NCBI RefSeq assembly: GCF_011074885.1
Contig: NC_054690.1
Span: 1,679,001-1,743,000, forward strand
From: Brettanomyces bruxellensis
Taxonomy: Eukaryota; Ascomycota; Pichiomycetes; Pichiales; Pichiaceae
DNA length: 64,000 bases
Reading direction: 5' to 3'
This document shows, in pieces, positions 9,513-19,686 of the stretch (its first letter is position 1; each line of letters starts with the position of its first letter). The translations under genes were made by a program, and so were the position numbers. A model generated the notes under the pieces. That model searched no databases. It was given only the letters and a program-made list of their open reading frames with translations, and had not been told where the DNA came from.

Positions 9513-12500
9513 TCATAGTGTACCAGCCCGCGCCTTGTTCATATTATCAATGACCTGACTTGGAGGAACAGCAGACATCATTCTCTCTTCACCAACACGT
9601 GATTTGAGAGGTCCGACAACAGTGTCCCTATTTCCAAACAAGTAGAACAAACCGCCGATGGTGGTTAAGAGCATTGTAGTTCCAACAGCCAAGGCACATC
9701 CTATTCCGGCAATCTGCCCATTGGTGAAGTAGCGGATGCCATTCTTCACATTGGAAGGCTGTGGAGAGGATATGGGTGGCTGGGTGGTGTTGAAGTTGAG
9801 GCTGTAGCTTTTAGTTGTTGGGAGGATGAAGTTCATGATGGAGTCGGTGACATTCAAGTTGGACGCGGTTATAGTGAGCGGATACCACTTGGAGCCATCA
9901 TAGATTGCAGATGAGACCAAACCGTACTCTTGCAACTCGAATCTTCCTGCTAGCACAAGCAGCTTTTCGGCAAACACGGAATTGGACGAAGAGCCGGACG
10001 ATCTGTTCAGAATTGCAAAGTCTTTGAACACAGGGGTGGTGGATTCGTTGCCTATTCCGGACATCAGACTCTCGTACTTGTAGTTGTCGAGGTATCCGAG
10101 GTAGTCCGAGCCCATGGCGACGATCGGCTCTTTCAAGCTGGTCGTTTTGTTGCCGTTGAGGAATGCAAACTTCAAAACGGCACCGGGGACAGTGTTGGCA
10201 AGACTGGAGGGTGCAGTGAGCGACTTTGCAGTCCAGTTGTAGACTCCAAAGTAGCTTTTACCGCTTGTTCCGATGCCCAGATCCCCTGCAACCAAAGCCT
10301 GCTCCTTGCTGTAGAACTCGAGGCTGTTGACCACACCTGTGAGGGTCAGACCACTCAATGCGGAGCCCAGCGAGTTGGTAGTGAGGTTGTAGTAGGCGAG
10401 ATTGTTGAATTTGGACGAGGATGATGTGAAATTTCCACCGATAAGGGCAGAATCGGAGGCCGGGATGGGGGAAACTGCATTCACAAGCCCGCCAGCCTCA
10501 AGCGAGGGAACTGTGGCATTCTGCTGCACGTAATCGTACACAACAAGCCCGTTTGCAGTCTTACCTTTGAAGGAGGCACCAGGGCCCTGCAACCCGACAA
10601 AAATATTCGATTCGACGTCGACCAAAGTGGTCACTGTAGCATTTCTGGGCACAAACAAGTCGTCTGACAAGACCCTGGAGGAGTCAGTGCCAAGAACAAC
10701 GATGTTGTGGCCGTCATCGCTGTAGTTTCCGGCCAAAAGGACGGCTGAGGAGTTCAAGTAGAGCCCCGTGTTTGTTGCAGAGCCGGCGCCGGGAGAAAAG
10801 AGGGAGTCTGGGGGCTGCAGAAGTCCACGTGTGCCGTTTTGAAGAAAAACAATGCCGTCGGCCGGCTGGTCGAAGCATGTGATCTGACCGTAGACAGTGG
10901 AGGAGGAGGAGGAGGAAGAAGAAGAAGAAGATGATGATGATGACGATTCATTGCTGTTCAGCAAGGCAGTCGTGAGGTTCAACCTCAAAATGTCAGTAGA
11001 GTTAATGATGTCCCCACCAGGGAGAGAAAAGACGAACGAGGCAGCCGAAGAAGCATCAGTCGAGTTGTAGCCGACGATGACGTAATCGGTGCCGTTCATC
11101 CGGAAGGGAGAAACAGCGTTTACTGTTTGCGCGCTGGAGGAGGACACAGTGGCTATATTGGAGCCGTTGACTCCGAATACAGACACCGTTCCGTCAGCCA
11201 AGACGAGATCGCTGCCCACCAAACGCATCTGGGAGACTGGGCTCGAGACGTTTGTAGAAACGCGAATGGCGTCTCCAAGCACGATCTCCGAGGACGACTT
11301 GTTGTATTCCTTGACAGTCACCCCAAAGAGGTTGTCGCCGAGGCTGGAGTTGAAGCCACCGGCTACGTATAGGGCAGTGCCGTTTGCAAGCTGTAAAGAT
11401 GTGACACTGGCATTTTCCGAGAGGTTTGTGGAGCCCAAAAGGTTGATGGACGAGTTTCCGACCGGGTTAGAAACACGATCCGTGAAGTTGGCGAGCGAGT
11501 ACTCGAACAAGCCGTTCAAGGGGACAGAGGTTGCAGTTTCCGGGGTGTAGTCGATGCTGTTGAACTGGACAGCGACAGATCCGGCGACGAAAGTTGTGTT
11601 TTCTGCACCGGACGCCTGGAGGCACGTCAGTCGCAGGTAGACGGCACTGGACTGCGTAGAAATGCGGTCGATGTCGCCGGAAAAGACCACGTCATACTTG
11701 AGGTCCGTGTTGGTCTGTGAGACAGTCTTTGAAGCCAAGAGGGTGCCGTTTGCAGCGAAAAGAGACGCATTAACGGCCCCCCGCTGACTGCATGTGCCAT
11801 CCGAGCCACATCCGGGTGTGTAGAGCAAAAACGTGTAGTTTCCAGACAACGAGAGATCCATGTTGTACTGGACACCGTCCTGGGTGTTGATTGAACCGGA
11901 AGAAACGGTTGTTGAGAGGTAGTCGCCTCCGTCGAGCGGGCCGGACCAGTTTGCCGAGCCGAGCAGCTCGGACGAGGCACTGGACACGGATTCGTGCTCG
12001 GTGGAGTTGGAGGAGCACCCGGAACCGTTGAGAGTGTTGTTTGCGTACACGGTGAGGCCGTATTGGAGCAACTGGAGCCCGTTCAAGGCCGCATAGTCGC
12101 CGTATTGGTCCAAAACCTGCACCGTGAGCGAGTTCAGTTGCACACTGTTGACAAACGCGAACTCCTGGTAGTCCTGGCCGAAGCCCAAGGTGCCCTGGAG
12201 GCCGTCAGTGCCGGAAATCTGGAAAACACCGTCCGTGGCATTGCCGGAGTTCGAAATTGCGCTCGCGAGGGTTGAATCCAGAGAGAGCGGGCACCAGGCA
12301 TCGCAGTAAACCAACTGGTGGGTCTCCGGGTCGATGTACGTGAGGTTCATGATGCTGTTTGCCGGTGCAGACGTGATCCGGAACATCTTGACGGCGTTTC
12401 CGCCCTGATTGCCGTTGTAAAGCCGAATTTTCGACGGCGTGACCGAAAACGGTAGCTGTGCCGACCACAAGCCGCCCACCTGGGCGCTGCTCATCCGCCA

Positions 12501-13325
12501 GGCCGAAGATGAGCCTGCCGGGCACACAAGGGAGGACGGATTCGACCCACTGGCTCCGTTCGACGCGCTAACCGACGCCAAGCCGAGATTTATGGGCTGT
12601 TCGGGCTGCACGAGCTCAGAGGAGCTGCCTAAGCTGCTTGAGTTGCTCGTGCTGCTCGTAGAATTCGTGAGTGTCGAATTTGTGCCACCCACCTGCTGCA
12701 GGGTCTCGTTTCCTAGGCTGTCGAAGGAACCGCCAAATATTATGCTCTGCTCGCCATACTTGATGATGCTGCGCACAACGGAGCCCTCACCAAAGCCCGA
12801 AAAGGGGAGCTCCGCCAACTGCCCCTTTTGCATGTTGTACACGAGTGCCCCGTGCGACTTGTTGTACTCAAGCTCGCCCCCCAGATACAAAAGGGAGCTT
12901 TTCTGGTCCATGCACGCCGTCAAAACATCCCCTGAGACCGATTCCCAGCCCCCGAGACTCGAACTGCGGTTTGTCTCCGTGTCGTACAGCACCGGCGTGC
13001 CGGAAACAACCGCCAGTATGGTCTTGTTGTCCACATTGTACATCTGCGAAGGGGTCGAGCCGTTGAACGGCGAAAAACCCACAATGTGGACACCCGAGGT
13101 GCCGTTGAAGGCGGTGTCCGCAACCTCGTACAAACCACCGACTGTAGGATTCGAAAGGTTGTACTTTTCCACCGTGTCGTAGTTGGAAACCGCGTCAAAT
13201 CCCCCGAGCAAATAGAAACTCTGGTCCGCACGAGGTCGACTAATTGATGAATTTGATGATGCTGCAGCTGCTGATGCTGCCATGCACGCTAGTGCGAACG
13301 CATCTGCGATCCACCCGTGCACCAT
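9513..13325 (-). CDS. RAX2: Rax2, bipolar bud-site selection / polarity membrane protein
   Basis: The 1,270-residue protein starts with a signal-peptide-like segment (MVHGWIADAFALACMAASAA). A large, very Ser/Asn/Thr-rich ectodomain with many N-glycosylation sequons and kelch/beta-propeller-like repeats follows (near residue 40: FYLLGGFDAVSNYDTVEKYN). One membrane segment lies near residues 1207-1230 and a short cytosolic tail of about 35 residues ends the protein. This is the layout and approximate length of Rax2 (1,220 in S. cerevisiae), a cortical landmark that marks the previous division site with Rax1. A poly-serine run sits near residues 794-810. The gene looks GC-rich relative to the right half of the window. 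The start at 13325 is supported by the signal peptide. Confidence 0.88.
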   Translation of the reverse strand: MVHGWIADAFALACMAASAAAASSNSSISRPRADQSFYLLGGFDAVSNYDTVEKYNLSNPTVGGLYEVADTAFNGTSGVHIVGFSPFNGSTPSQMYNVDNKTILAVVSGTPVLYDTETNRSSSLGGWESVSGDVLTACMDQKSSLLYLGGELEYNKSHGALVYNMQKGQLAELPFSGFGEGSVVRSIIKYGEQSIIFGGSFDSLGNETLQQVGGTNSTLTNSTSSTSNSSSLGSSSELVQPEQPINLGLASVSASNGASGSNPSSLVCPAGSSSAWRMSSAQVGGLWSAQLPFSVTPSKIRLYNGNQGGNAVKMFRITSAPANSIMNLTYIDPETHQLVYCDAWCPLSLDSTLASAISNSGNATDGVFQISGTDGLQGTLGFGQDYQEFAFVNSVQLNSLTVQVLDQYGDYAALNGLQLLQYGLTVYANNTLNGSGCSSNSTEHESVSSASSELLGSANWSGPLDGGDYLSTTVSSGSINTQDGVQYNMDLSLSGNYTFLLYTPGCGSDGTCSQRGAVNASLFAANGTLLASKTVSQTNTDLKYDVVFSGDIDRISTQSSAVYLRLTCLQASGAENTTFVAGSVAVQFNSIDYTPETATSVPLNGLFEYSLANFTDRVSNPVGNSSINLLGSTNLSENASVTSLQLANGTALYVAGGFNSSLGDNLFGVTVKEYNKSSSEIVLGDAIRVSTNVSSPVSQMRLVGSDLVLADGTVSVFGVNGSNIATVSSSSAQTVNAVSPFRMNGTDYVIVGYNSTDASSAASFVFSLPGGDIINSTDILRLNLTTALLNSNESSSSSSSSSSSSSSSSTVYGQITCFDQPADGIVFLQNGTRGLLQPPDSLFSPGAGSATNTGLYLNSSAVLLAGNYSDDGHNIVVLGTDSSRVLSDDLFVPRNATVTTLVDVESNIFVGLQGPGASFKGKTANGLVVYDYVQQNATVPSLEAGGLVNAVSPIPASDSALIGGNFTSSSSKFNNLAYYNLTTNSLGSALSGLTLTGVVNSLEFYSKEQALVAGDLGIGTSGKSYFGVYNWTAKSLTAPSSLANTVPGAVLKFAFLNGNKTTSLKEPIVAMGSDYLGYLDNYKYESLMSGIGNESTTPVFKDFAILNRSSGSSSNSVFAEKLLVLAGRFELQEYGLVSSAIYDGSKWYPLTITASNLNVTDSIMNFILPTTKSYSLNFNTTQPPISSPQPSNVKNGIRYFTNGQIAGIGCALAVGTTMLLTTIGGLFYLFGNRDTVVGPLKSRVGEERMMSAVPPSQVIDNMNKARAGTL
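10899..10946 (-). repeat. Compound trinucleotide microsatellite coding poly-serine in RAX2
   Basis: Read in the RAX2 frame this is one TCG, four TCA, five TCT and six TCC codons in uninterrupted blocks, all serine. Each block is its own pure trinucleotide run. Confidence 0.95.
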
Positions 13326-13784
13326 AATCTGCCTGCCAGTTCAAAGGATGCCCCTACTTGTGTGTGGTGCGTACCTGAAATGAAACTCGATGTCTCTGAA
13401 AAGCAATATCCTTGCACACGCACTAGATGCTTCGAAAACGAAAAGGATCACACCAAAAGATGCACCTGTAATCTGCAAAAGTGCCAAAACTGCGTGTAAA
13501 ACCACTGGATACCAAAAGATAGAATGGTCCAACTCAATGTCCTGATGAAACAACAACCAGGATACAAAGTCAGAGAATATGAAATAGACTTGCTTCTTGT
13601 GCTAAACTAAAGAGCGAATGTAAACTGCTGGCACCTGATAACGAATGATAGGCTGACTGATAGCAAGTTCTGGTCACAAGAATGCATCTAAAACCTGAAG
13701 AGGACCGGTATATCTTGATGAAGATGCGAAAAATGCACTCTGTGAACAGACCAAAGAAAAGTTTGGTTTGCATAACTCGTGAGA

Positions 13785-13828
13785 TTTATTTTTATTTTTA
13801 TTTTTATTTTTATTTTTATTTTTTTTTC
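13785..13828. repeat. (ATTTTT)n simple repeat
   Basis: Hexanucleotide run of A followed by five T residues, about six copies, ending in a longer T tract. It lies about 460 bp upstream of the RAX2 start codon. Confidence 0.9.
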
Positions 13829-13900
13829 TACATTTATTTAGCACTTATTAACATTATATTTTTTAGCCTTAACACTGTAGCGCTTTATTAACACCATATT

Positions 13901-14050
13901 TTAGCACATACCTTGCTAGCACATACTTTACTAGCACTTAATGCTTTAGAACTTAATATTCTAGCACTTAATATTCTAGCACTTAATACTGTAGCACTTA
14001 ATACTGTAGCACTTAATACTTTAGCATTTAATACTGTAGCACTTAAAACT
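13901..14050. repeat. 15-bp x 10 minisatellite upstream of RAX2
   Basis: Ten consecutive 15-bp units of the form STAGCACTTAATACT (first base C, G or T) run without a gap. The outer units are more diverged (CACATAC in units 1-2, AAAACT in unit 10). More decayed traces precede it from 13861. The array is non-coding. Confidence 0.92.
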
Positions 14051-14873
14051 TTAGAAACACTTCATTAGCACTATCAACATCATGCTTTATTTACCACTCA
14101 ACACTCATCTACCTCATTTCACTTTTCCTGCTCCTGAATTCCTCCCTATTGTACTCCCTCACTCTTCTGGTTTTCTTCCCCTTACTGGTGCCCATTTCAT
14201 CTTCGCGAATGCTGAAACAAAATTTCGGGCAGGGCTCCTTTAGCCTTTTAGGGAAGAATGTAAACACAGCATCAATGCGCGCTGAAACTTCTTCCAGAAT
14301 AGAAAAATGTCAGGCACTACGGGTATTCTGATTTAACTGGCTTTAAGCGAACACATTATGCACTATGCACAAACTTGGACCTACTCCTATTTATGCCAAA
14401 CCTCGTACGAACTGCATACAATGCAATCCTTCAATTCAGTACATGGAAACCAACAATGGATCCAGCTCATATTTCACGCCGTAATTTCCCTCAGCTTTTA
14501 TTTTCAATTCATCTACGAATACTTTATTTTCCGCACCTTTATTGTTGCACATAACGTGCTCAAACATCGGGCAAGTCACCACATATTTTTGCCAAAGACG
14601 TCAACTATACAGAAAAGAACCAAATCGCGTGCCAGAAAGAAAACACAAAACGCGTATTAAGGCCCAATCCCGGGAGGAAAACATTCCACTAAAGCCGTTG
14701 CAACATGGAAAATCCAACCGGTTAGGAAATCAACAATCAAACCGAGACACACAACAAAACGCAGAAGCGCGTATAATGACAACAACTGCGCATATATCCA
14801 CACGTGATCAGCATAAATCGTTTATTTATGCTGCACTTGCAATAAATACAGCCCAAACAATGACCCCAGGCCT

Positions 14874-16619
14874 CTATGCAGGATTCCAACAAACAGATCT
14901 GACCAATCTTCTTCGGCGGTACTCCCCATTGTAGTCATAGGCCCAACCATCATCTTCATCACTGCCGGATAGCTCACTTTCAAGGCCGAACTGGGAAATC
15001 CACCCGAGGGTGTTTTCCTCCTCTGCTTTCCACTGGGATCCCGCACTAAACTTCCATTTTCTCGATGGAGGCTTGACCATGTTCAAGTCTGAACATCCAA
15101 CTGGTCGTTTTCTGCGTACTCTGCTTGAGGAACTGACTGTGAAGGGAGAATTCGAGTAGATGAACGGGTGGTAAAGCTTAATATCTGCCAAATCCTGCTT
15201 CTGAATCTCGAATATCGTCACCTCCTTCTGCACAGCCGGCTCATTGACGATGATATTGTCTAAAAGCCCCTTTATGCCCGCACTGCTCTTACCGGAAACA
15301 CCATTACTGCGGTCCTTACTCGTCTTGCTGGATTTATCACGTACAAAATCCATAAATGTTGCCCGGGCTGGGTGATTCCAGAGAACAAACACCCACCCAG
15401 CAAATATAAACACTGCACACCATGGAACCCACGCCCCAAATGCGCATATTGTCACCACAAGCAATAACATCCTGTAGAATAGAATTGTAGTCGTCTCCTC
15501 ATCGCTGAAAGTACAATTGTCCTTCACAAACAGGTCGCAGTCATCAAGAATGCGCACCAAATCAGAGGTGAGGTTCTGGAGATCTCGCATGTTGATCAAC
15601 AAGCTGAGATTCTTGATAAACCGGCCTGTTTTCTCGCCCGATGCACTATTCGGCACCATATCGGCCTCAACTGTACTCTTTTCCGTATTTTCTACACTTT
15701 TGGCACCTTTAGCACCCCCTGACACCAAGAAAACATTGTTTGCCGTCGAGTCGGCCACAACACTGTAAAATTCACCCTCACGGTGAATGCTAGAGTCCTC
15801 ATTTTCACTAGTAACAGCAGATGAAAGAGGACTGGCGATATCTGAGCCTCCATAGTATCCATGCTCGATCAACTTCCTCTCAAACATCTCCTCACGCACG
15901 GAGGCCGCCCTCTCGTTCTCTATTGCAGCAGCCGACTCGTCGTCTGTCACTTTTAGGAAGTCGAAAGCGGAATCGGGCTCTCTGGGCTTTTCTGGAAGCA
16001 TTTCAGGTTTTGAGGAAAAATGCCTGTCCAAATACCCCGGAATCATCACTGTACCATAGAAAAACACAATGGGATAAACTAGGAGCAAGTACGGATGTAT
16101 GCATGCCCATGTATATAGGAACATGTATGTCATAGTTCTCCATTTCTGGTCCCACTTGATTATTGAAACAATTTGTCTTTGCATGTCGATCACAAAGCTA
16201 ACGCGATAGCTGAGATTCTTCAAGTTCTCCGTTGTTTTGACAAGTGAAAGCCGCGGCTTCTGGCTCCTTCTTACATCTGCGAGTTTCTGCCTTAGTTCCT
16301 GCTTATCCTTACTCTTAGAGAGTTTGCTTACCAGCTTGTTGATCAATTTATCTGTGAAATGGTCCTGCTTTTCGTTCGAATATGGTGAATTGCCGTTGTT
16401 GCCGTCACCATCGTTAATCGTCTCCATTCCCAATTGGGCAACACTGGATAGTAGTGCCATCAATGTCATTCTTTTGCTTCCCTCTACCGTTTTTCCTTTC
16501 GACATCTGATCCTCAAGATATTCATCGGAAAAACCTCTAATATGGTCAATAGCTTTTGATGCAAGCTTCTTTGTCACAGAGCTCGCAGCATCTTTGACCG
16601 AGCCTGTCAGATCGTCCAT
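14874..16619 (-). CDS. Pex28/Pex29-type peroxin with DysF-like C-terminus
   Basis: The 581-residue protein starts at the ATG at 16619 (MDDLTGSVKDAASSVTKK); the frame upstream has no ATG. Hydrophobic segments lie near residues 185-215 (MTYMFLYTWACIHPYLLLVY, then a second span) and 410-450 (MLLLVVTICAFGAWVPWCAV). The C-terminus has the DysF features PPSRKWKF and, near the end, GWAYDYNGEYRRRRLVR with its Arg run. This is the Pex23/24/28/29/30 family of ER/peroxisome membrane proteins that control peroxisome size, number and ER contact. The subgroup assignment to Pex28/29 rather than Pex30-32 rests on the N-terminal region and is less certain than the family. Confidence 0.8.
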   Translation of the reverse strand: MDDLTGSVKDAASSVTKKLASKAIDHIRGFSDEYLEDQMSKGKTVEGSKRMTLMALLSSVAQLGMETINDGDGNNGNSPYSNEKQDHFTDKLINKLVSKLSKSKDKQELRQKLADVRRSQKPRLSLVKTTENLKNLSYRVSFVIDMQRQIVSIIKWDQKWRTMTYMFLYTWACIHPYLLLVYPIVFFYGTVMIPGYLDRHFSSKPEMLPEKPREPDSAFDFLKVTDDESAAAIENERAASVREEMFERKLIEHGYYGGSDIASPLSSAVTSENEDSSIHREGEFYSVVADSTANNVFLVSGGAKGAKSVENTEKSTVEADMVPNSASGEKTGRFIKNLSLLINMRDLQNLTSDLVRILDDCDLFVKDNCTFSDEETTTILFYRMLLLVVTICAFGAWVPWCAVFIFAGWVFVLWNHPARATFMDFVRDKSSKTSKDRSNGVSGKSSAGIKGLLDNIIVNEPAVQKEVTIFEIQKQDLADIKLYHPFIYSNSPFTVSSSSRVRRKRPVGCSDLNMVKPPSRKWKFSAGSQWKAEEENTLGWISQFGLESELSGSDEDDGWAYDYNGEYRRRRLVRSVCWNPA

Positions 16620-16959
16620 GTTGCATATGTTCTGGGATTGATCCTTCTTTGCAGACTGTGTTATTTTTGTTTTTAAGTAGTGGCAGGCAAGAGAGGCTAG
16701 ATAAGTAAGCAAAAATAAAAAAAGGCCGCGTATAAGCTTATCGTAGGGAGATGAAATTTGGAGAAAAAAAATAAAATTAACGTTTTACTTTTTTTTTTTT
16801 TTTCATCCCGCTTACCTCATCTGACAGAAAACGGTCATGACTGACATCTTAAATGCATCTATTAAAACTCTAAGGTATATATACATAAAAATAAAATAAA
16901 GAGAGAAAACAAAACACCATTATTGAAAGGAACATTGCATAAATACACAAATGCACAAA
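16620..16959. promoter_or_regulatory. Intergenic: peroxin promoter and DYRK kinase 3' region
   Basis: These 340 bp hold a T tract (about 16789-16803) and a TATATATA-like stretch near 16876 but no gene. The side near 16619 should hold the peroxin promoter and the side near 16960 the kinase 3' UTR. Confidence 0.55.
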
Positions 16960-19686
16960 CTAGACCCGCACAGAGGACAAAAAGCAGTGCTTGAGAAGGT
17001 GTGAACAGTCTGCCCGGAAATCCCTATTCCAGGAAAAACATAATTGTACAAAATCGGCAAGTTCACGGACTTCGACCAATTGCCGAGTATCAAAGCGGTT
17101 CAAGCCCGAATGCCTCATTAAGAACTGCACAACAGTCTTTGTAGAAGCCCTAAATTTGTGCATTGGGCTTTTTTCGATGAGATGGTGGAGATTGATAAAG
17201 CCTTCACTGTTAAAGGCAGTCCAAAGAAGGGTATTGTAATTGATGCTGTCTGCTTTTGTGGAGCGAGAATCGTTATAACTGGTTATGGGGCCTTTCTGCA
17301 GCATCTCCTCCCTCAGATGCATGATGTAGTTTCTGGATGGAGGGCCGAAATAGCTCAAAAACTCGTTGAGTAATCCGTATTCGTCCTGAACCTGGAAAAT
17401 CGGCATTCCTGCAAATAGTTCCACAACTATCGCACCAAAAGACCAAATGTCGATTTTCTCATCGTACCTGGCACCGAGACAGATCTCCGGTGCACGGTAG
17501 TATCGAGATTGAAGGTAGGAGAACACGGGCTGGCCGTTTTTGCAAGAAGAGCCAAAGTCGATGATTTTCACGATGAATCTTGATTTTGCATTATCATACG
17601 CTAGCATGAGGTTCTCGGGCTTCATGTCACAATGCACAATTCCGGCCGAATGGATATAATGGAGGCCATGGAGGATATCTGCAGAAAAAGACCGCACTAG
17701 GGACATTCCTAGGCCCTTAAACTTTGTTGCCTCGATCACCTGGAAGAGATTAACAGAGAGAAGCTCGGTCAAAATGCACATGTGTGATCTGAAATGGAAA
17801 TGGTCCAAGTACTGCAAGACGTTTCGACTTTCCTTCTTTTCGCTCACCATCTTCATGTACTTAACCTCGTTCACAGCCTGCAAAGTCCACTCCATCTGAT
17901 TGGTCACGATCTTCAGAGCATAAACACCCCCAGTCTTGTGATCATACACCGAAATAACTTCTCCAAATGTTCCCTTTCCCAGAATGTGCTGGATCTCGTA
18001 CCTAAACTGGATGTGGTCGCCCACAGTGCACTTGTAGTTGTTGTCTGGGCCATCAAATCCAAAGTTGGTCTTGAAGCTCTGGCCATCCACTTTTGGCTTT
18101 TGGTTTCTGTCCAAACCCAAAAAGTAAACCGTCTGCTGGTTGATGATCTCCCCTCTTTCATACACATTGAGCTTGCCGTACAGTGCGGGCTTTCTGACCG
18201 CCAAACTCTTCACATCAAGGCCCATTTCTGGTGCAGAGTCGCGGTTCAAGCTCTTGCCATAAATCTGATAGAGAGAGCCCAATTTTTTGTCCTCTTTCAA
18301 CAGAAGTCTGAGCTCACTGTCTGTCGAAACTCTTCCATTCCAGTGGTTGAGCTGTTTTCTGGCCGGAGACTTGGATGGTGACTTCATCCCACCCAAAGAT
18401 CTTCTTCTCACGTTTCCTCTATGTGGAAGACTGAAACGCGGAAGCATACTTTTGGATGAGCAGTGGTCTGGAGAAGATAACGAGAGCATTTCACCCGTTT
18501 CCTTGATTGCAGCAAGACGTTTCTCCCTGGTTCTCTCTATTGAACTTCGTTTCATCCTTCTTAGATGTTGGTGTTGCTCGTTTGCCGGGCTGAAATGCAG
18601 CATTCCCTGCTCAACATTCACTCCACCATCAAAAGCAGGCAGTGACATGTGCTTTTTTGCCTTTCTGGTATCATTTCTAGGGTGTGTAGGCTGCCTGCTT
18701 GGTGTTTCAAAAGACGGATCGAACCTCGTGCTTCTCATAATGCGAGAAGGAGTGTTTTTGTTTGAGTTGCACTCTTTCCGACCGAACATGTAGTGGAAAG
18801 AGGGTCTGGCAGGCTTTGCCTTATTGGGCTGTGTCTGGGAGTACTGCTGAACCACTTGTCTGGGGGTAGAATGTTGGATATTTGGCTGGACTGACGTGTT
18901 TCCACTTCTCGCAGATCCTACTTCTTCAATTGCCTTAGGTTTAAACGGAGAGCCCAATTTCTGCGATTGGTGCTTTTCTCGGCTGGGCGGCATCAGGAAA
19001 TCCCCCATCGAGTAATACTTCTTTCGTCGGCTCGACAGATTGCTGCTATCCAATCGCTCATTGCTTAGTTTGTGCAGCTTACCTCGAAATTTCGGTATCG
19101 GGAGTCTAGAAACCGGAGTTTCTGGAGAAAGCGTTTCGGACAGCTTCATGTTTAGATTTTGAAACGAGGCGTACATCCTGGAAGGTGTGTTCTCCTCATC
19201 CTCATCGCAAAATGAAGATGTACTGGATACCGAAGGTGACATTTTCGGAATTCGTGACGGGAAATCGGCAGTTGGGTGTAGATTTAGAGACTTGAGACGA
19301 TCTTCCAACGGAGTTGCGGGTGTGTGTGTTGATTTTCTTCTGTGATGATGATGATAAGAATGGGTATTTACTTGCTGATGAAGAAAACTCTCTGGATGGT
19401 CGTATATCTCTGTTTTGTGTATTGAGTAACGAGAATCGTCCAAACTTGCATTGCTGGGCTCATTGCCCATAAAGTTAGGCTTTGCAGAAATTTCTGATGC
19501 CGGTGTGTTCATCTGTGACAGATAATTCGGAAGAATGGAAAGTGGAGTCCTTAAACTTGGGTCATTATCTAGTCTGACGGAAGTTATTTGTGTTGTAGAC
19601 ATTGGATCTTCACCAAGGTTAAAACTTGACAATTTGGACGTGATATCAGACACTCCTGTATCCATCAAATCGTTTGAAATGTCCAT
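16960..19686 (-). CDS. DYRK-family protein kinase, class 2 (Pom1/DYRK2-like)
   Basis: The 908-residue protein has a long, basic, Ser/Pro-rich N-terminus and a C-terminal kinase domain from about residue 555. A DYRK homology box, YERGEIINQQTVYFLGL, precedes the kinase domain. Kinase landmarks are GKGTFGEV (glycine loop), ALKIV (ATP lysine), HCDMKPEN (the HCD variant typical of DYRK/CLK), DFGSSC and the activation loop FSYLQSRYYRAPE, in which the first Tyr of the usual YxY is Phe and the autophosphorylated second Tyr is kept. The box plus kinase order indicates a class-2 DYRK like fission yeast Pom1, which grades cell polarity and cell-cycle timing, rather than Yak1. The function here is inferred from the family. 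Confidence 0.82.
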   Translation of the reverse strand: MDISNDLMDTGVSDITSKLSSFNLGEDPMSTTQITSVRLDNDPSLRTPLSILPNYLSQMNTPASEISAKPNFMGNEPSNASLDDSRYSIHKTEIYDHPESFLHQQVNTHSYHHHHRRKSTHTPATPLEDRLKSLNLHPTADFPSRIPKMSPSVSSTSSFCDEDEENTPSRMYASFQNLNMKLSETLSPETPVSRLPIPKFRGKLHKLSNERLDSSNLSSRRKKYYSMGDFLMPPSREKHQSQKLGSPFKPKAIEEVGSARSGNTSVQPNIQHSTPRQVVQQYSQTQPNKAKPARPSFHYMFGRKECNSNKNTPSRIMRSTRFDPSFETPSRQPTHPRNDTRKAKKHMSLPAFDGGVNVEQGMLHFSPANEQHQHLRRMKRSSIERTREKRLAAIKETGEMLSLSSPDHCSSKSMLPRFSLPHRGNVRRRSLGGMKSPSKSPARKQLNHWNGRVSTDSELRLLLKEDKKLGSLYQIYGKSLNRDSAPEMGLDVKSLAVRKPALYGKLNVYERGEIINQQTVYFLGLDRNQKPKVDGQSFKTNFGFDGPDNNYKCTVGDHIQFRYEIQHILGKGTFGEVISVYDHKTGGVYALKIVTNQMEWTLQAVNEVKYMKMVSEKKESRNVLQYLDHFHFRSHMCILTELLSVNLFQVIEATKFKGLGMSLVRSFSADILHGLHYIHSAGIVHCDMKPENLMLAYDNAKSRFIVKIIDFGSSCKNGQPVFSYLQSRYYRAPEICLGARYDEKIDIWSFGAIVVELFAGMPIFQVQDEYGLLNEFLSYFGPPSRNYIMHLREEMLQKGPITSYNDSRSTKADSINYNTLLWTAFNSEGFINLHHLIEKSPMHKFRASTKTVVQFLMRHSGLNRFDTRQLVEVRELADFVQLCFSWNRDFRADCSHLLKHCFLSSVRV

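Larger units (their letters stand above)
13326..14873. other. Long intergenic: RAX2 promoter, repeats and 3' region of the peroxin gene
   Basis: These 1,548 bp have no supportable gene; the open frames present lack conserved features. The part next to 13325 should be the RAX2 promoter. Further on are an (ATTTTT)n run (13785-13828), a 15-bp minisatellite (13901-14050), unremarkable sequence to about 14640, and a stretch with a Cbf1-type ATCACGTG site (minus strand, 14801-14808) about 65 bp from the peroxin stop codon. I found no tRNA or recognisable snoRNA. Confidence 0.6.

Noticed and set aside
10754..13231. Several long antisense open frames opposite RAX2
   Set aside because: They are shadows of a GC-rich, Ser-rich gene; none begins with a conserved domain and RAX2 itself is clearly the coding frame.
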